DNA from: Myxococcales bacterium | Lineage (GTDB): Bacteria > Myxococcota_A > Polyangia > Palsa-1104 > JAEUJZ01 | Direction of reading: 5' to 3' | Length of the DNA stretch: 64,000 nucleotides | Assembly: GCA_016794465.1 (NCBI GenBank) | Contig: JAEUKA010000037.1 | Span: 1-64,000, forward strand | Shown here: positions 41,859 to 52,112 of the stretch, piece by piece | Layout of the letters: every line of letters starts with the position of its first letter | Position numbering within the stretch: the stretch's first letter is position 1 | Program-made: the position numbers and the translations under genes | Notes under the pieces: generated by a model | What the model saw: only the letters and a program-made list of their open reading frames with translations | What the model was told of the DNA's origin: nothing | Database searches by the model: none

Positions 41859-44800
41859 GGCGCACCCTCCGGACTGGGGCTTGGCTTCTTCTTTTGGCGA
41901 CGCTGCTCGCGCTCGATGGCGCTGCGGGCGTCCTTGATGTAGGCCTCGGCGGAGTCGTCGCGGCTGCCGCGCGGGGCGCTGTCCAGGTACGACTCGAGGT
42001 AACGAATCGCGATCATGCGCTGGCTGATCGGGTCAAAGCCCGGCATCGCCGGCGCGTCCAGGTAGAGGATTCCGAGGTTGAACATCGCGTCGCCGTTCTG
42101 CGGCTCGGTGGACAGCACTCGCTTGTAGGCGGAGTCCGCCTCGACGAAGCGCCGCATTCCCCGCAGTGCCGAGCCGTAGTTGAGCTGCGTCGCCAAAAGC
42201 CCCGGCAGCAGCACCGTCGAGCGCTCACAGGCAAACAGCGCTTGCTCGTAGTTCTTCGCCAGCAGGTACAGCGCCGACAGGTTGTGCCAAGCGAGCCCCG
42301 AGCCCGGATCAAGCTCCGTCGCTCGCTTGAACGCGGCGGTGGCGGCAATGCGATCGTCTTTGGCCAGCGATAAGAAGCCCAGGATCAGGTACGCCTCGGA
42401 GCTGTTGGCATCGATGGTCTGCGCAATGCCGACGATCGCCGCCGCCAGCTCGCGCTTGCCCAGGAAATAGTAGGAAGTCGCCAGGACCAGCATCGTCGGC
42501 ACATGCCGGTCGTCTTTGCTGAGCGCCAGCTTGCCGAGCACGATCGCGTTTTCGTACTGACCTGCATGCAGCGCACTGCGTGCTTCCTTGGCCAGCTTCG
42601 CGACCTCGCTGCCATCACCCGCTGGGAGCGGCCCGGCCAAGATCAGCTGCTTGGCGACGTGCTCGTCTTTGGTCAGCGGGTAGACCTCGGGCTTGTAGGC
42701 ATTGGCGCGCTGCCGAGCGAGCTTCGTCCACTGATTCGCCACCCCGAGCTTCTGCGCCTGCTCCAGCGTCACCGAGTAGCGCTGCAGCGCCTTTTCCTCG
42801 ATGCCGGAGACGTTCTCTTCGATCTTGTTTTTGTACAGATCGCAGGCCTCGGCACCCAGGCGGCGGACCTCCGGCGGACACGGCGCGGCCAAAAACGCCT
42901 TCGCATACAGCTCGAACACGTAGCCCATGCGGAAATAGGCCGCGAGCGTGTGGTTGGCGCGCTTATACGACAGCACCTTGTCGTACACGACCACCGTCTC
43001 TTGCACCTTCTTATTGAAGGAATTGATCGACGCTTCCAGCTCTTTGCCGCTGCCACCGATCTTCAGGCGCTCGACCTCTTGCAGCTTCTGCTCGGCGATC
43101 AGGAAGGCGGCCTCGGCGGCATACTCGGCGGCATCGCTGCCTGGCGGTAGCTTCTGACCGAGCTGCGCCGCCCGCTTCCAGTGCTCGCTGGCGTCAAACG
43201 GGTTGCCTTGCTTTTGCTCGACGCGCGCCAGGCGGACATAGGCCTCGACCACCTGCGGCAAGAAGCTACCGTTGCTGCCATAGCGCTCGACAAACTGCGA
43301 CAGCTCTTGCACCGCCCGCGCAGCCGGCCCGAGCTTTTCAATCGACAGCGCGGCCCGGAAATACGCCGTCGCCGCTTCTTCTTGATTGGTCTTGTCACTC
43401 TGCGCGTACTGCTTCCACAGGTCCGCCGCGAGGGCGTAGCGCTGGTCGTTTTCGGCAATCAGCGCCGCGTTGTAGAGCGCATCGTGACGGTGCGACGAGC
43501 CCTTAAAGCGCGGCTCCGTCCCCAGCTTTTGATACGCCTCGACCGCCTTGTCGTACTCGAAGAAGCGCTGGTGATTGACGGCGGCGCGGAACAGCGACTC
43601 GTCGACGAGCGTGCTCTGCGGGTAGTCGCGAACGATCCGCTCGTAGGTTTCGGTAGCGGCGCCGTAGCGACGGTCGCTCTCTTGGGCCACGGCAGCGTTG
43701 AACAGCGCCTTGTCGGCATCGGGACCGCGTGGATCTAGCCCGACCAGCTCGATAAACAGGGTCGCAGCCTCGGCAAAGCGCTTCTGCGCCAGCAATTGCT
43801 CGGCTTTTTTAAATCGCACCTGCTGCGACAGTTTTTTGATGCTGCCTTGCTGCGTCTGCGCGACCTGCGACGAGCCGCCACAGCCCTTGTCCTTGAGCCG
43901 CACCGTCCACTCTTCGAGCTTTTCCAGATCCCCGTCGATGTTGTACGACACGAGCAGTGCATTGCCCGCGTCGACGGCACGCTCGTCTTTGCAGAACTTG
44001 GTGACGATCTCGGCCATGCGCAGCCGCATCTGGGCAAAGCGCAGGTAACGGAAGTCGATCTCGGCGGCTTTGTACGAAAACAGCGCCACCTTCGGCGAGT
44101 CCGGCAGCAGCACCCCAAAGCGATCGTACGCATACTGGAGCTTCTGCACCTCGTCGGGCAGCTGCATGGCCACCACCGGCGCGGTGACCTTGCCAGTCTG
44201 CGGCAGCGGCGGTTCCTTCTGCGGGCCTTGCTGATACAGCGCCGTCACCACCGCCTCGCGAGACTTGATCGCCCCGTACGCAGCGTCTTCGACGTACTTG
44301 CCCTTCGCATCGGCGTCGCGGACCTTGTCGTACGCCTCAGCCGCCTCGGGATACTTTTCGCCAAAGAACAGCGACTCCGCCAGGTAGTAGCTGTACTCGT
44401 AGCGGTCTTTGCTGTTTGGATGCTGCGTCAGATACGCCTCGTAGGAGGCCGCCGCCTGGCGATATTCCTCGACGGCTTGCTGGCGCAGCTTGGGGTCGCC
44501 TTTGGCCTGGGCCTGCTCGCGCAGCTTCTGGGCGCTCTCGTGACGACGCAGCACCACATTCATCAGCGCCAGATCGGCCAGCTGTAGCCCTTCCGCCAGC
44601 GCCGCTTCGTTGTCGCGGTTCTGCTTGGCCCACTCGCTGCCCTCGACGTAGGTGCGCGCCAGCTGCTCGCGCTCACGCAGGGCTTGCTCGAAGTTGCGCA
44701 GCCGCTCCATCGTGAGGACGATCCGATCTTGCAGACGGGGATTTTCGGCAGCCAGCGGCCACAGCGCAATGGTTCGCCGATAGACCTCGGCGGCGCGGGC

Positions 44801-47800
44801 GTACTCGGTGCGATCGAAGAGCACGTCGCCCATGCGGTGGAAGACCTCGCGGACGTGCGGCTCACTCTGCCGGCCTTGGTAAAACAGCTCGGCGCGGGCC
44901 AGACCCGCCACCGGATCGTCTTTGCCGTCGCCATCCCAGTCTCGCTCGGCGAACGACAGCGCCAGGTACTGCACCGACTCACTGCGCAGTGCGAAGCCTT
45001 CTTTTTTGCCCGGCTCACCCAGCTTTTTCTGGTCAGCCAGCACCACCAGCTCGTCGAAGTGCTTGACCGCAAATGGGAAGCGGTCGGATCGATAAAACGA
45101 CCACGCCAGCTTGTAGAGCGCCTTGTCAAAGTACGGCGAGTCGCGGAACGGCACCGCTTGCTCGTACGAGAAAATGGCGGCGTCGAGCTCTCCTCGGTCA
45201 AAGTGATACTCGCCGAGCCGGGTCCAGGTTTCTGCCGTCAGCTTGCCGTCGGACTTGAGCGCCTCGCAGCCGTCATAAGGCGGCTTGTTCTTGCGTCCCA
45301 CCGGCGGGGCCGGCGTCGCGAGCGGTGCAAACTTGTTGGCACAGACCAGCCCCAGGAACGCTTGTCGGGACTCCTCGTCGTGATCCATCTCACCGAGGCA
45401 GTAGCCGAGCAGATACGTTGCCAGGTGGTTGTTGCGATAGGTTGGGAAGTCGCGCAGCAGCCGCCGATACAGGTCCACCGACGGGTTGTAGTCGGGCAGC
45501 GCCAGCATCTCACCGCTCTGCGTCTTCGACTGACCGATGAAGTCCTCGCTCGTCTTCTCGAACAGCAGCTCGGCGAGCCGGAACATCGCCTCGGGCGAGT
45601 GACGCGGGTGCTGCGGATAGCGACTGAGGAAGCGCTCCAGCTCGACGATCGCTTCCCCTCGGAGCTGCTTTTCTCGGGCCTCTTCACGGGTCAGTCGCTC
45701 GGCAAAGTCGGCCTTGAGGCTGCTGCGACGAACCTTGTAGCCTTCGCGCCCGATCTCGTCGAGGACTTGCTTGTGGCTGCGCGCCGCCTCGAAATAGCGA
45801 CGGTAGTCAGCGGCCAGCTCAGCCGGTAGATCGCTCGGCAAGGGAAGGTCTTCGGCCTTGGTCGGCGGTGCTTTGGGGCTTGGCGACAGGGGCGCTACCG
45901 CTGTCGTCGGTCCGGAAGCGGGCTTGGCACTGGCCTTGTTGTCCTCGGGGGATGCAAAAGCGTCGTCGAGCATGCGCAGCTCGCGCTGCTGATCGTGCTG
46001 AATCTGCGCCAGCTCATCGCTCGACTTTTGCCGCCGCGCCCACGCCACTTCGGCGATCCCAGCCTCGGCGTGTACCAGTAGTTCTTTGTACTGCTCTGTG
46101 GTCTGCTGTAGGCGCGTCCACGTCGCTTGCGCAGCAACCTGGGCCGTCTCGCTTTGCAGCTTGTCGAGCGCCTCGCGCTGGCTGCGCAGACCGTCTCGCT
46201 CGGCGGCCAGCTGGCTCTGCTGATCACCGACGCGCATATCGAGCAAGCGATCGAGCCGGCCAATGGTGTCGCGCAGCCGCTTTTCAATCGTGGTGATGCG
46301 GTTGATGGCGGTCAGCTGCTCGTCGGCCTGCGCCCGTGCCGGTGGAGCCAGCCGCAGCAGCACATGCAGATACAGCGAGCCGGCTTCCCCGAGCAGCTCC
46401 GCGTGACTGCGACGAGCGGAGCTGGTGCCGTCGAGCGCGTCATTGCCGCCGCGTGGCTCGGCCAGACCTTTGGCAATTGCATCCCGTCGCTGAGCCAGCG
46501 CATCAAGCTGCTGTTTTTCCTCGGGAGTGGCGGCGGTGGTCAGCAGGGCATCGAGTCGATCGGCGCTGGCGCGGTGCATCGCCACCAAGTAGCGATACAG
46601 CGCGAGGCTGCGATTGCGCGGCTCGGCGAGGTTGCCTTCGACGGGACTTTCTCTGCGCGGCGTCCGCTGTTTGTCGACCCGATCAAGCAGCGCCTCTTGC
46701 TCCCGCAGGGCGATCCGGGTCGTGTACAGCTCGCGATCCATCGCTTGCAGCTGCGTCAGTACCTCGTCGCCAGCCAGGGCCGAGAGCAGCGACTGCGGGG
46801 CCAGGTCGGACAGCGACAGTGGCGCTTTGACTGCGCCGAGCTGGTCGCGCAGCTTCGCAGACAGCGTCGCGGTGCTACCCAGATCGGTCTTGAGCCGCTC
46901 GAGGAGCGGGGTCAGCTCAGTCCGGGTCGACGAGAAATACTCGGCCGCAGCATCGGGCTCGCCCCGTCGCAGCAGTAGATCACCGAGCAAGAGCTTGGCC
47001 TCAGCCACCGGCAGCGTCGTCTGAGGCTCGTCGCGATAGGCAATCAACAGCAGCTTCAGCGACTGCTCGGCCCGCTCGGAGTCACCGGCTCGCAGCGCCG
47101 ACCACGACGCTTCATAAATCGCGTCCTTGAACAGGTTGCTCTTCTGCGAGATGCGCAGGTACGAGTCGTGCGCTCGCTTGGTGTCGCCGCGCTCGTGGGC
47201 CAGCCGACCGAGCGCCATGTGGCACAGCTCGACGACCCGCAGATCATCGTCGCGACGGGGCAGCGGCTTGTCGATCAGCGCCTGAAAGACCGCTTCCGCC
47301 GACTCGAGCTTGCCGAGCTGGACCTGAGCGGCTCCGACGATGTAGCGGGCGCGATAGTGGTAACTGTTCGACTCGCTGACCGTCGCGAGGGTCTGGATGG
47401 CACCTTGGGCATCACCGCGCAAAAACAGCAGCTTGCCGCGCACATACGGCGCTGACTCGGGCTGACTGGCAGCGGGAAGGGCCGCAAGCTGCGCCAGCCA
47501 GGTCTTTTCCCTCGGGTCACTGCCCAGCTGCGTCGAGATCGCAAGCAGCCGCAGCAGCGCTCGACCGTTACTCGGTTGCTTCTCAATCAGCGTCGAGAGC
47601 TGGCTCTTGGCACCGCGCAGATCGCCCAGCTCTGCCAGCGACTCACCGAGCAGCAGCAGGGCGGCGGGATCTTGGGCGAGCTGCGTCGAGCGCGCGAGCT
47701 GTTCCCCCAGCAGGGTCGAGGCCGCTCCGTACAGTCGTCGCTCGTAGAGCTTTTGGGCTTCGGCAATCAGGTCTTTCGCGGAAGACGCGACGCTGGCAGG

Positions 47801-48049
47801 GGCCGATGGCTGGCTGGGGGCTGCGGGTGAAGCCTGGCTTGGCACCGCCGATTCGAGTGAGGTGAGCGCGGTTTCCAGCTGATCGAGCGCCTGCGACAGC
47901 GGAATCGCGGCTTGCTCGCCGGCTGAAGCGGGCGGAGTCGGTGCCCAAATCGGCGTCAGCAGTCCGAGCACCCCGACGAAGCCCAGCGTCAACAGGCGTC
48001 TTGAAAAACGGACCGCGCGCGATGGCGGTATGCAAGGCGTTCGACGCAC
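41855..48049 (-). CDS. Giant periplasmic TPR protein (GltI/AgmK-like)
   Basis: A 2,064-residue exported protein. A signal peptide (RRLLTLGFVGVLGLLTPIWA) is followed by TPR-type helix pairs over most of the length, for example LLGESLAELGDLRGAKSQL near the N-terminus and AWHNLSALYLLAKNYEQALF near the end. A long coiled coil interrupts them at about residues 430-700 (KRLRDTIGRLDRLLDMRVGD, AAERDGLRSQREALDKLQ). It ends in a basic tail. It resembles AgmK/GltI, the giant TPR protein of the Myxococcus gliding machine, in size class and context. Start is GTG, one base after the upstream stop, with AGAAGG upstream. Confidence 0.82.
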   Translation of the reverse strand: MRRTPCIPPSRAVRFSRRLLTLGFVGVLGLLTPIWAPTPPASAGEQAAIPLSQALDQLETALTSLESAVPSQASPAAPSQPSAPASVASSAKDLIAEAQKLYERRLYGAASTLLGEQLARSTQLAQDPAALLLLGESLAELGDLRGAKSQLSTLIEKQPSNGRALLRLLAISTQLGSDPREKTWLAQLAALPAASQPESAPYVRGKLLFLRGDAQGAIQTLATVSESNSYHYRARYIVGAAQVQLGKLESAEAVFQALIDKPLPRRDDDLRVVELCHMALGRLAHERGDTKRAHDSYLRISQKSNLFKDAIYEASWSALRAGDSERAEQSLKLLLIAYRDEPQTTLPVAEAKLLLGDLLLRRGEPDAAAEYFSSTRTELTPLLERLKTDLGSTATLSAKLRDQLGAVKAPLSLSDLAPQSLLSALAGDEVLTQLQAMDRELYTTRIALREQEALLDRVDKQRTPRRESPVEGNLAEPRNRSLALYRYLVAMHRASADRLDALLTTAATPEEKQQLDALAQRRDAIAKGLAEPRGGNDALDGTSSARRSHAELLGEAGSLYLHVLLRLAPPARAQADEQLTAINRITTIEKRLRDTIGRLDRLLDMRVGDQQSQLAAERDGLRSQREALDKLQSETAQVAAQATWTRLQQTTEQYKELLVHAEAGIAEVAWARRQKSSDELAQIQHDQQRELRMLDDAFASPEDNKASAKPASGPTTAVAPLSPSPKAPPTKAEDLPLPSDLPAELAADYRRYFEAARSHKQVLDEIGREGYKVRRSSLKADFAERLTREEAREKQLRGEAIVELERFLSRYPQHPRHSPEAMFRLAELLFEKTSEDFIGQSKTQSGEMLALPDYNPSVDLYRRLLRDFPTYRNNHLATYLLGYCLGEMDHDEESRQAFLGLVCANKFAPLATPAPPVGRKNKPPYDGCEALKSDGKLTAETWTRLGEYHFDRGELDAAIFSYEQAVPFRDSPYFDKALYKLAWSFYRSDRFPFAVKHFDELVVLADQKKLGEPGKKEGFALRSESVQYLALSFAERDWDGDGKDDPVAGLARAELFYQGRQSEPHVREVFHRMGDVLFDRTEYARAAEVYRRTIALWPLAAENPRLQDRIVLTMERLRNFEQALREREQLARTYVEGSEWAKQNRDNEAALAEGLQLADLALMNVVLRRHESAQKLREQAQAKGDPKLRQQAVEEYRQAAASYEAYLTQHPNSKDRYEYSYYLAESLFFGEKYPEAAEAYDKVRDADAKGKYVEDAAYGAIKSREAVVTALYQQGPQKEPPLPQTGKVTAPVVAMQLPDEVQKLQYAYDRFGVLLPDSPKVALFSYKAAEIDFRYLRFAQMRLRMAEIVTKFCKDERAVDAGNALLVSYNIDGDLEKLEEWTVRLKDKGCGGSSQVAQTQQGSIKKLSQQVRFKKAEQLLAQKRFAEAATLFIELVGLDPRGPDADKALFNAAVAQESDRRYGAATETYERIVRDYPQSTLVDESLFRAAVNHQRFFEYDKAVEAYQKLGTEPRFKGSSHRHDALYNAALIAENDQRYALAADLWKQYAQSDKTNQEEAATAYFRAALSIEKLGPAARAVQELSQFVERYGSNGSFLPQVVEAYVRLARVEQKQGNPFDASEHWKRAAQLGQKLPPGSDAAEYAAEAAFLIAEQKLQEVERLKIGGSGKELEASINSFNKKVQETVVVYDKVLSYKRANHTLAAYFRMGYVFELYAKAFLAAPCPPEVRRLGAEACDLYKNKIEENVSGIEEKALQRYSVTLEQAQKLGVANQWTKLARQRANAYKPEVYPLTKDEHVAKQLILAGPLPAGDGSEVAKLAKEARSALHAGQYENAIVLGKLALSKDDRHVPTMLVLATSYYFLGKRELAAAIVGIAQTIDANSSEAYLILGFLSLAKDDRIAATAAFKRATELDPGSGLAWHNLSALYLLAKNYEQALFACERSTVLLPGLLATQLNYGSALRGMRRFVEADSAYKRVLSTEPQNGDAMFNLGILYLDAPAMPGFDPISQRMIAIRYLESYLDSAPRGSRDDSAEAYIKDARSAIEREQRRQKKKPSPSPEGAP

Positions 48050-48050
48050 G

Positions 48051-48812
48051 TCAGTTGGCCTTCTTGGCGCTCTCGACCTTGAAGTCGAACGCGGGACGGT
48101 CTTCCACCTTCGTCAGCAGCGGATTGCCTTTCTCGAAGCACACCACCTGCACGCGAGTGGTCTGTCCGTCGGTGACGGTGAATCGGTGGGCTGCCTTGGC
48201 GGTGAAGGTGTACTGGTCGTAGTAGGAAAATACCTTGTTGCCGTCGCCGCGATAGACCACTGCGACTGCCAAGGTGTGATCGCCGGGACGGACGTTGCCG
48301 TCGTAGACGTTCTGTTCTTTGGGCTCGGGCGGGCGACCGGGCTCGAGGCTGCGAACGAAGACCTCGCGTCCGTCGAGCTGATAGCTGACCTTGACCATTT
48401 GGTAGAGCCGGCCCATCTGATCCTTCTGCACGACGACGAGCTTGGCGCCACCTTGGGCCGAGCCGAGCTGCGTCTCGGTGAGCAGCGTCAAGCGGGCCTT
48501 GCTGCGAAAGACCTGATCGCGCAGCTCACGGGTGCGGCGGTCTAGCTCGTCAAGCTGTTCCGAGCTTGCCGGGGCAGCTACAGGCGCAGGCGGGGAACTC
48601 GTCGTGGCTGTCGCAGAAGCAGCCGGTGCGGCGGCGTTAGTTGGACTCGACGGTTCCTCGGATCGCGCCAAGGTGGGAGTCAGTAGGCCCGCAACCACGA
48701 GCGCAACCAGCCGGATCGTGCGGCTTTTGGGGCCGTGTGCCGTCGGTGGCAACGCGACTCGCAAGGGAGCACAAGCGCCGGGATTTTGTCTTGCTGGCTG
48801 CGTCGGACGCAT
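48051..48812 (-). CDS. Exported protein of a myxobacterial envelope-machine-associated family
   Basis: A 253-residue protein. A signal peptide or anchor (IRLVALVVAGLLTPTLA) follows a basic N-terminus of about 30 residues. An Ala/Thr/Pro linker leads to a coiled-coil segment (LDELDRRTRELRDQVFRSKARL) and a beta-rich domain (VKVSYQLDGREVFVRSL, VRPGDHTLAVAVVYRGDG, FSYYDQYTFTAKAAHRF). I recall similar myxobacterial proteins mislabelled as dihydrolipoamide acetyltransferases; there is no lipoyl or acyltransferase motif here. It is first in the TPR/FHA-TonB operon, with one base between its stop and the giant gene's start. Confidence 0.72.
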   Translation of the reverse strand: MRPTQPARQNPGACAPLRVALPPTAHGPKSRTIRLVALVVAGLLTPTLARSEEPSSPTNAAAPAASATATTSSPPAPVAAPASSEQLDELDRRTRELRDQVFRSKARLTLLTETQLGSAQGGAKLVVVQKDQMGRLYQMVKVSYQLDGREVFVRSLEPGRPPEPKEQNVYDGNVRPGDHTLAVAVVYRGDGNKVFSYYDQYTFTAKAAHRFTVTDGQTTRVQVVCFEKGNPLLTKVEDRPAFDFKVESAKKAN

Positions 48813-48903
48813 AAACTGGCCCGATTATAGCAGCCCGCCCCATCACAAAGCAGCCCGCTTCATCGGCTGTACGTGACAAGTGGGGCGGTGTGTCGGCGGT
48901 GGA

Positions 48904-49836
48904 TCACGACTTGGGTTCGGCCAGCTCGCAGGTGGTGGCCATCACGAGCAGCGACAGCGCATTGCGGAGTATCGACAGGCCCTGACGAACGGCGAACGCG
49001 GCCAAGATCAGCAGCTTGGCATCGAGCCCCACCGTCAGCATGCGACCGAGGAAAAACAGCCCGCCATGGCCAATCACCCCGAGCACCGCCACCAGCAGCG
49101 CTCCGAAGAGAACCTGCCGCTGACCAAGCTGCCGGACACCCAGAAGGAAGGCCTGCCACGTCGACAGCTTGTCGTCATCGAGCCGCTGCAGCCGCGCCAG
49201 GTTGAGCCAGATGCTCGCCACCGACCACAGCAGCAAAAACAGCACAATCACCGGCGCCAACCGACTGGTCAGCGACTGCCAGGACAGCTCGCCGACCTTG
49301 CTCCAGCCGATCGCGAAGCCGGCCACCGCTGCCCCGAACAGCAACAGCGGCGTGCGGACCGCAAAGCCAAACAGCAGCTCCAGCTTGATCATGGCGCCTG
49401 ACGACTCCACCGCTCGCCCGAGCAGTCCCCCTGCCGGAACATAACGCGCCGAGGAGGTCGGGCTCAGCCGCGACAGCACGCCGCCCGCAATCACCGCATG
49501 CAGCGCGAAGAAGCCGAGCACCGCGACCATCACCGCTGAGGTCACCGCTGCCATCGCCGCCGGATTGTCATTCATCAGCTCGAGCAGCCCGACATCGTAC
49601 TCCCCTTTGGCGATTCGCTCGGCGAGCGGGCGCAGCGCCAGCACATCCCGCAGCATCGCTCGGGCCGGCAGCGTCGCCAAAAGCCCGGTAAAAAGGGACA
49701 GCAGCCACAGTCCGAGCAAAAGTCGTGGACTCTCGATGACGCGATTCAGGCCTTTGTGAAGGCTCGCAAAGCCGCCCGGCTCGGAATCGCTGGGGTTGGT
49801 CGGGACGGAAGTCTGATTGGGTAGTCGCTCTGACAT
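48904..49836 (-). CDS. Hypothetical polytopic membrane protein
   Basis: A 310-residue protein with five or six hydrophobic helices (LLLGLWLLSLFTGLLATLPA, AVMVAVLGFFALHAVIAGGV, APVIVLFLLLWSVASIWLNL, VLFGALLVAVLGVIGHGGLF). It has a soluble N-terminal tail of about 35 residues and a periplasmic loop after the first helix. No family recognised. GGAAGG eight bases upstream supports the ATG. It lies 18 bases after the M1 peptidase gene, so they are probably cotranscribed, and 91 bases before the envelope-machine operon. Confidence 0.72.
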   Translation of the reverse strand: MSERLPNQTSVPTNPSDSEPGGFASLHKGLNRVIESPRLLLGLWLLSLFTGLLATLPARAMLRDVLALRPLAERIAKGEYDVGLLELMNDNPAAMAAVTSAVMVAVLGFFALHAVIAGGVLSRLSPTSSARYVPAGGLLGRAVESSGAMIKLELLFGFAVRTPLLLFGAAVAGFAIGWSKVGELSWQSLTSRLAPVIVLFLLLWSVASIWLNLARLQRLDDDKLSTWQAFLLGVRQLGQRQVLFGALLVAVLGVIGHGGLFFLGRMLTVGLDAKLLILAAFAVRQGLSILRNALSLLVMATTCELAEPKS

Positions 49837-49854
49837 GGGCGTGTCCTTCCGTCC

Positions 49855-52032
49855 TTAGAGGGAAATCAGGTCGAGTGCGGTCTGCACCCAGCTTTGAAAG
49901 GTCAAAAAGAGGCGCGTCACGGGCCGCATATTCGGCTTGGCGAGCAGCCCGTTGTTGAGCCGCTTCTCGTCGAGTGCGAGCTTGATCTGCGGATCGACCT
50001 CGGCCCGCTCCACGGCGGCACGGCGGAAAAACCGCAGCGTCTTCATGCGCTCTTCGGGCTGGGCGCTCTGCTCGGCCACCGACCACACCTGCGAGAACTG
50101 GCTGCCATCCTCGAACTTGACCACGATGTCGACGGGATAGATCAGCTCGCCGCGTCGCCGCACGACCACCACGCTGTCCATCGGCGGCTTGTCTTTGTTC
50201 TTGGCTGCCTTTTTCTCTTTTTCCGACGGCGGATTGAGCTCGTGGCGACCGGCTGGCTTGCCCGCGCAGGCGGCTTCATTCGACTCGGTGATGTGGCGCG
50301 TCCACTCGGCACGCTCGGCCTCAGTCACATGATCGGGCAGCACCGGCGGCTTCGGCGGACATTCCCACAGACCATAAGCCAGCTCGTGTTTCTGGTTTTC
50401 GATCTGCAGAACATCGTAGTCAGCGACGCGAGTTGTGTTGACCGCTTGCTGAAAATACCAGCTTAGATCTTCTCCGGCTCCCTCGCTCATCGCGGCCATG
50501 AAGTCGGCCTGGCGCGGCCTGTGGAAGCGATAGCGCTCGGCGTAGTGGCGCAGGGCGCGGCGCATCCGCTCCTCGCCGAGGTAGTTTTCCAAGCTGCGCA
50601 TCATCAGCGAGGTGTAGGCATAGGTAAGCGAGCCGTAGGTACGACCGCTGAGGCGGCGACTCTGCGTCGAAAGTGGCATCCGGCGCAGCACGCCGCGCGC
50701 GCTCATCCAGTCCGTGTCGCGATCGTTGAGACAGAAGTTGGCGATCTTGACCGAGCTACAGCCGTCGGTGAACAGGCGATCCATTGCCCAGGCGGTGAAG
50801 GTCTGGTTGATGCCCTCGTCGAGCCACGCGTCTTCGACCTCATCGGAGTTGATCATCATCGGCACCCACTGGTGGCCGAACTCGTGCGCGTCGACGCTCT
50901 CGATGATGCGAATCCCGTCGGGAAGTGGGCTTAAAAAGCTGGTGATGAGGGTCGGATATTCCATTCCGCCGGCCCCGTTTCCCTGTCGCGGCGGCACGAT
51001 CACGGTCACGTTCTTGTACGGATAGGAAAAGTAGCGATGCTCGCCTTCGAGGATGGCGGCGCGGACTCCGTTTACGTGTCGCTCATCGAGGCTGGAGAGG
51101 CCGGGACGGTTGAGCACGCGGATCTCAACGTCGCCAAGCTGGTCACTGGCGCGCGCTCGGTGTTCGACAAACTTGGGGTCGGCGAACCAGGCAAAGTCGC
51201 GGACATCGTCGGCACGGAACGTTAGCTGCTTGCGGCCGCTCGCCTTCTGTTCCGCGACTTGGATGCCGGTGGCGCCGACCACAAAAGGCTCGGGAACATC
51301 GACGGTGACCTCGTAGCTGCCGTGGTCGGAAAAGAACTCGGTGAAGCCGTGATACTGGTGGGCGCGGAAGCCGCAGGTGGCGCCGTCTTTGGAACACTCG
51401 AAGACCGCGATCTTGGGGAACCACTGGGTGACGGCGTGAAAGTCGTCGGCATAGCCCGAGCGCGCGAACACTTTGGGCAGCTTGGTGGTAAAGCCAAGCT
51501 CGATCTCGACGACGCTGCCGGGGCCAACCGGGGTGTCGAGCTTGAGCTTGAGCAGAGAGTCAATCACCTGCGCTTTGCCGACCTGCTCGACGCCGCCGAT
51601 CTTGATCGAAGTGACATCGATCGCGCCAAAGCCGTGCTCCGGCATCTCGTCGCCGCGCAGCTGGGCACCGGCCTCGCGGATGAAGGTGGTGGCGTGGTGC
51701 TTGAAGCCGTTTTGGTACAGGTTGAACACCAGCTCGCTCGTCTCTTTGCGCTCGAGGTTGCGCCAGATGAGCGTGCCTTCGCCCTTGACCTCGTGGGTCT
51801 TTTCGTCGAGCCGCGCCTTGAGCCGATACGAAGCGGTGCGGGGCGACAGCGGACCGGCCACCCGCAGTGCCACCGTGTCGCTTGGCCAGCCGGAAGGGCT
51901 TGCTTGCGCCTCCGGGGAACCGAAGGGACTGACCAGTACGCTCAGACCGAGCGCTGCCAAAAGGACACGACTGGCGAAGCGGGATGCAAAGGGAGGGGCA
52001 TGGGTGGGGGTATGGTGCAAGACAGACCTCAT
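49855..52032 (-). CDS. M1 family metallopeptidase (exported)
   Basis: A 725-residue zinc peptidase. A signal peptide follows a 20-residue basic/His start (RVLLAALGLSVLVSPFGSPEAQA). The N-terminal beta domain occupies about 50-270. The catalytic domain has GGMEYP (the GAMEN-like exopeptidase motif) and HEFGH with His383, Glu384, His387, and the third ligand Glu406 in WLDEG, spaced exactly as in M1. It likely trims peptides in the periplasm or outside. The ORF also allows GTG at 52050; neither start has a clear ribosome site. It is divergent from the Oar-like receptor. Confidence 0.9.
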   Translation of the reverse strand: MRSVLHHTPTHAPPFASRFASRVLLAALGLSVLVSPFGSPEAQASPSGWPSDTVALRVAGPLSPRTASYRLKARLDEKTHEVKGEGTLIWRNLERKETSELVFNLYQNGFKHHATTFIREAGAQLRGDEMPEHGFGAIDVTSIKIGGVEQVGKAQVIDSLLKLKLDTPVGPGSVVEIELGFTTKLPKVFARSGYADDFHAVTQWFPKIAVFECSKDGATCGFRAHQYHGFTEFFSDHGSYEVTVDVPEPFVVGATGIQVAEQKASGRKQLTFRADDVRDFAWFADPKFVEHRARASDQLGDVEIRVLNRPGLSSLDERHVNGVRAAILEGEHRYFSYPYKNVTVIVPPRQGNGAGGMEYPTLITSFLSPLPDGIRIIESVDAHEFGHQWVPMMINSDEVEDAWLDEGINQTFTAWAMDRLFTDGCSSVKIANFCLNDRDTDWMSARGVLRRMPLSTQSRRLSGRTYGSLTYAYTSLMMRSLENYLGEERMRRALRHYAERYRFHRPRQADFMAAMSEGAGEDLSWYFQQAVNTTRVADYDVLQIENQKHELAYGLWECPPKPPVLPDHVTEAERAEWTRHITESNEAACAGKPAGRHELNPPSEKEKKAAKNKDKPPMDSVVVVRRRGELIYPVDIVVKFEDGSQFSQVWSVAEQSAQPEERMKTLRFFRRAAVERAEVDPQIKLALDEKRLNNGLLAKPNMRPVTRLFLTFQSWVQTALDLISL

Positions 52033-52112
52033 ATCGTTTGAGCTAGCCACGGTACGCTAATAACTTGCAAGAGAGGCTTCTCATTCCTTCGCCAATAACG
52101 CCGTGATAGCGT

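Noticed and set aside
48051..48812. Dihydrolipoamide acetyltransferase
   Set aside because: Similar myxobacterial proteins carry this label, but there is no lipoyl-Lys motif, E3-binding domain or catalytic HxxxD-G block.
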